DNA of 64,000 nt from Kutzneria kofuensis. Lineage in GTDB: Bacteria > Actinomycetota > Actinomycetes > Mycobacteriales > Pseudonocardiaceae. The stretch is taken from positions 5,582,038 to 5,646,037 of the forward strand of contig NZ_JACHIR010000001.1 in assembly GCF_014203355.1 (NCBI RefSeq). Reading direction: 5' to 3'. Positions 62,205-64,000 of this stretch are shown piece by piece. Each line of letters starts with the position of its first letter. Position 1 is the first letter of the stretch. A program made the position numbers and the translations under genes. The notes below the pieces were generated by a model. It was not told the DNA's origin, searched no databases, and worked only from the letters and a program-made list of their open reading frames with translations.

Positions 62205-64000
62205 ATGTTCACCAAGGTGCTCGTCGCCAACCGCGGCGAGATCGCCATCCGCGCCTTCCGCGCCGCCTACGAGTTGGGCGCCGGCACGGTCGCGGTGTTC
62301 CCCCACGAGGACCGCAACTCGTTGCACCGGCTCAAGGCCGACGAGGCGTACGAGATCGGCGAGCCGGGTCACCCGGTGCGGGCCTACCTGTCGGTCGACG
62401 AGATCGTGGAGGCCGCCCGCAAGGCCGGCGCGGACGCGATCTACCCCGGCTACGGCTTCCTGTCGGAGAACCCGGAGCTGGCCTCGGCCTGCGCGGCGGC
62501 CGGCATCACCTTCGTCGGCCCGCCGACCGAGGTGCTGGAGCTGACCGGCAACAAGGCGCGGGCGATCGCCGCGGCCAAGGCCGCCGGCCTGCCCACGCTG
62601 AAGTCCTCGGAGCCGTCCAGCGACGTGGACGCGCTGCTGGCGGCGGCCGACGAGGTCGGCTTCCCGATCTTCGTGAAGGCGGTCGCCGGCGGCGGCGGGC
62701 GCGGCATGCGCCGGGTCACCGAGCCGGCCCAGCTGCGCGAGTCGATCGAGGCCGCGATGCGCGAGGCCGAGTCGGCCTTCGGCGACCCGACCGTGTTCCT
62801 GGAGCAGGCGGTCGTGCAGCCCCGGCACATCGAGGTGCAGATCCTCGCCGACGGCGCCGGCAACGTCATCCACCTCTACGAGCGCGACTGCTCGGTGCAG
62901 CGGCGGCACCAGAAGGTGATCGAGCTGGCCCCGGCGCCGAACCTGGACCCGGCGGTCCGGGACCGGATCTGCGCCGACGCGGTGGCGTTCGCCAGGCAGA
63001 TCGGCTACCGCAACGCCGGCACCGTCGAGTTCCTGCTCGACCAGCGCGGCAACCACGTCTTCATCGAGATGAACCCCCGCATCCAGGTCGAGCACACGGT
63101 CACCGAGGAGGTCACCGACGTCGACCTGGTGCAGTCGCAGCTGCGCATCGCCTCCGGCGAGACGCTGGCCGACCTGGGCCTCAGCCAGGATGCGATCTAC
63201 CTGCGCGGCAACGCGCTGCAGTGCCGGATCACCACCGAGGACCCGGTGAACGGCTTCCGCCCGGACACCGGCGTGATCAGCGCTTACCGCTCGCCCGGCG
63301 GCTCGGGCATCCGGCTGGACGGCGGCGCGATCGGCGCCGGCAGCACCGTCGGGGCGCACTTCGACTCCATGCTGGTGAAGCTGACCTGCCGCGGCCGCAA
63401 CTTCGAGGCGGCGGTGGCCCGGGCCCGGCGCGCGGTCGCCGAGTTCCGCATCCGCGGCGTCTCCACGAACATCCCGTTCCTGCAGGCCGTCCTCGACGAC
63501 CCGGACTTCCGCGCCGGCCGCGTGACCACGGCGTTCATCGAGGAGCGGCCGGAGCTGCTGACCGCGCGGCAGTCGGCCGACCGCGGCACCAAGCTGCTGA
63601 CGTACCTGGCCGACGTCACGGTGAACAAGCCGAACGGTCCCCGGCCGGGCGTGATCGACCCGTGGGCGAAGCTGCCGAAGCTGGACCTGTCCACGGAGCC
63701 GCCCGCCGGCTCCAAGCAGCGGCTGACCGAGCTGGGCCCGGAGGGCTTCGCCGCCTGGCTGCGCAACGAGCCGGGCGTGCTGGTCACCGACACCACCTTC
63801 CGTGACGCCCACCAGTCGCTGCTGGCGACCCGCGTGCGGACCAAGGACCTGCTGCAGGTCGCGCCGTACGTGGCGCGGATGAACCCGGAGCTGCTGTCGC
63901 TGGAGTGCTGGGGCGGCGCGACCTACGACGTGGCGCTGCGCTTCCTGGCCGAGGACCCGTGGGAGCGGCTGGCGGCGCTGCGCGAGGCCGTGCCGAACCT
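62205..64000 (+). CDS. pyc: Pyruvate carboxylase, 3' end beyond the window
   Basis: Pyruvate carboxylase makes oxaloacetate from pyruvate and bicarbonate. The first 598 codons are present and open to the window edge. The biotin-carboxylase domain includes 'KVLVANRGEIAIRAFRAAYELG', 'YPGYGFLSENPELA', 'FVKAVAGGGGRGMRRV', 'YERDCSVQRRHQKVIELAPAP' and 'FIEMNPRIQVEHTVTEEVTDVDLV'. The carboxyltransferase domain begins at 'VLVTDTTFRDAHQSLLATRVRT' (about residue 526), which separates it from acetyl/propionyl-CoA carboxylases. GGGAGGAA precedes the ATG. The biotinyl domain lies outside the window. Confidence 0.97.
   Translation, partial: MFTKVLVANRGEIAIRAFRAAYELGAGTVAVFPHEDRNSLHRLKADEAYEIGEPGHPVRAYLSVDEIVEAARKAGADAIYPGYGFLSENPELASACAAAGITFVGPPTEVLELTGNKARAIAAAKAAGLPTLKSSEPSSDVDALLAAADEVGFPIFVKAVAGGGGRGMRRVTEPAQLRESIEAAMREAESAFGDPTVFLEQAVVQPRHIEVQILADGAGNVIHLYERDCSVQRRHQKVIELAPAPNLDPAVRDRICADAVAFARQIGYRNAGTVEFLLDQRGNHVFIEMNPRIQVEHTVTEEVTDVDLVQSQLRIASGETLADLGLSQDAIYLRGNALQCRITTEDPVNGFRPDTGVISAYRSPGGSGIRLDGGAIGAGSTVGAHFDSMLVKLTCRGRNFEAAVARARRAVAEFRIRGVSTNIPFLQAVLDDPDFRAGRVTTAFIEERPELLTARQSADRGTKLLTYLADVTVNKPNGPRPGVIDPWAKLPKLDLSTEPPAGSKQRLTELGPEGFAAWLRNEPGVLVTDTTFRDAHQSLLATRVRTKDLLQVAPYVARMNPELLSLECWGGATYDVALRFLAEDPWERLAALREAVPN

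Noticed and set aside
62118-63812. Long minus-strand and alternate plus-strand open frames across the pyc region
   Set aside because: The frame from ATG 62205 encodes clear biotin-carboxylase and carboxyltransferase motifs; the other long frames are Arg/Gly/Ala-rich shadows of high-GC DNA.

Overview
The window is GC-rich chromosomal DNA of an actinomycete, most likely a member of the Pseudonocardiaceae. The pointers are GTG/TTG starts, leaderless TANNNT promoters, an HU protein with a histone-like tail (HupB type), the F420 gene cofC and an orphan DUF397 protein. From memory of M. tuberculosis, the gene order follows Rv3012c (gatC) to Rv2967c (pyruvate carboxylase): gatCAB, lppZ, a DoxX-like protein, cfp6, ilvBNC, serA, leuB, a FAH-family enzyme, tRNA-Gln/Glu, an NdgR-like IclR regulator, leuCD, hupB, mutT1, ppk1, cofC, gpsA, ddl, DUF3515, thiL, ung, a DhaL/FakA-like gene, recG and pyc. 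This is therefore mostly a conserved core region, with lineage-specific genes inserted at several points.

Layout. 1-3.5 kb: the Glu-tRNA(Gln) amidotransferase operon. 3.5-8.4 kb: a lipoprotein, redox enzymes, a MarR switch with clear operators, and a DoxX-like protein. 8.4-28.2 kb: a branched-chain amino-acid supercluster holding ilvD, cfp6, ilvB-ilvN-ilvC, serA, leuB, cimA and leuCD with an NdgR-type regulator. ilvB and cimA each have a leader peptide and attenuator; the cimA leader has three consecutive isoleucine codons. Together cimA, leuCD, leuB, ilvBN, ilvC and ilvD encode every step of the citramalate route to isoleucine except the final transamination. Between cimA and the tRNAs lie a FAH-family enzyme, an orphan response regulator, a flavin monooxygenase and a HAD phosphatase.

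28-42 kb: hupB, mutT1/ppk1 (PPK1 has an unusual basic, low-complexity N-terminus of about 230 residues), cofC, an acyltransferase, gpsA, a cystathionine lyase/synthase-like enzyme with cysteine dioxygenase, a MocR/PdxR-type regulator divergent from a PNPOx-like protein, ddl and DUF3515. 42-49 kb: thiL, a gamma-carbonic-anhydrase-like protein, a PEP-mutase/isocitrate-lyase family enzyme followed by two paralogous SBF-like transporters flanking ung, and rpmB. 49-64 kb: a FakA-like protein, an amino-acid dehydrogenase, a TetR regulator, recG, a Tat-secreted glycosidase-like protein, sthA, a Ugp-like ABC importer without its ATPase, and the 5' part of pyruvate carboxylase.

The most notable unexplained signals are (i) two related 25-27 codon ORFs fitted stop-to-start between operon genes (gatC/gatA and ilvB/ilvN); (ii) a 45-bp inverted repeat present twice with its loop inverted, one copy supplying the C-terminus of an acetyltransferase; (iii) other families of long inverted repeats between genes; and (iv) the histone-like N-terminus of PPK1.
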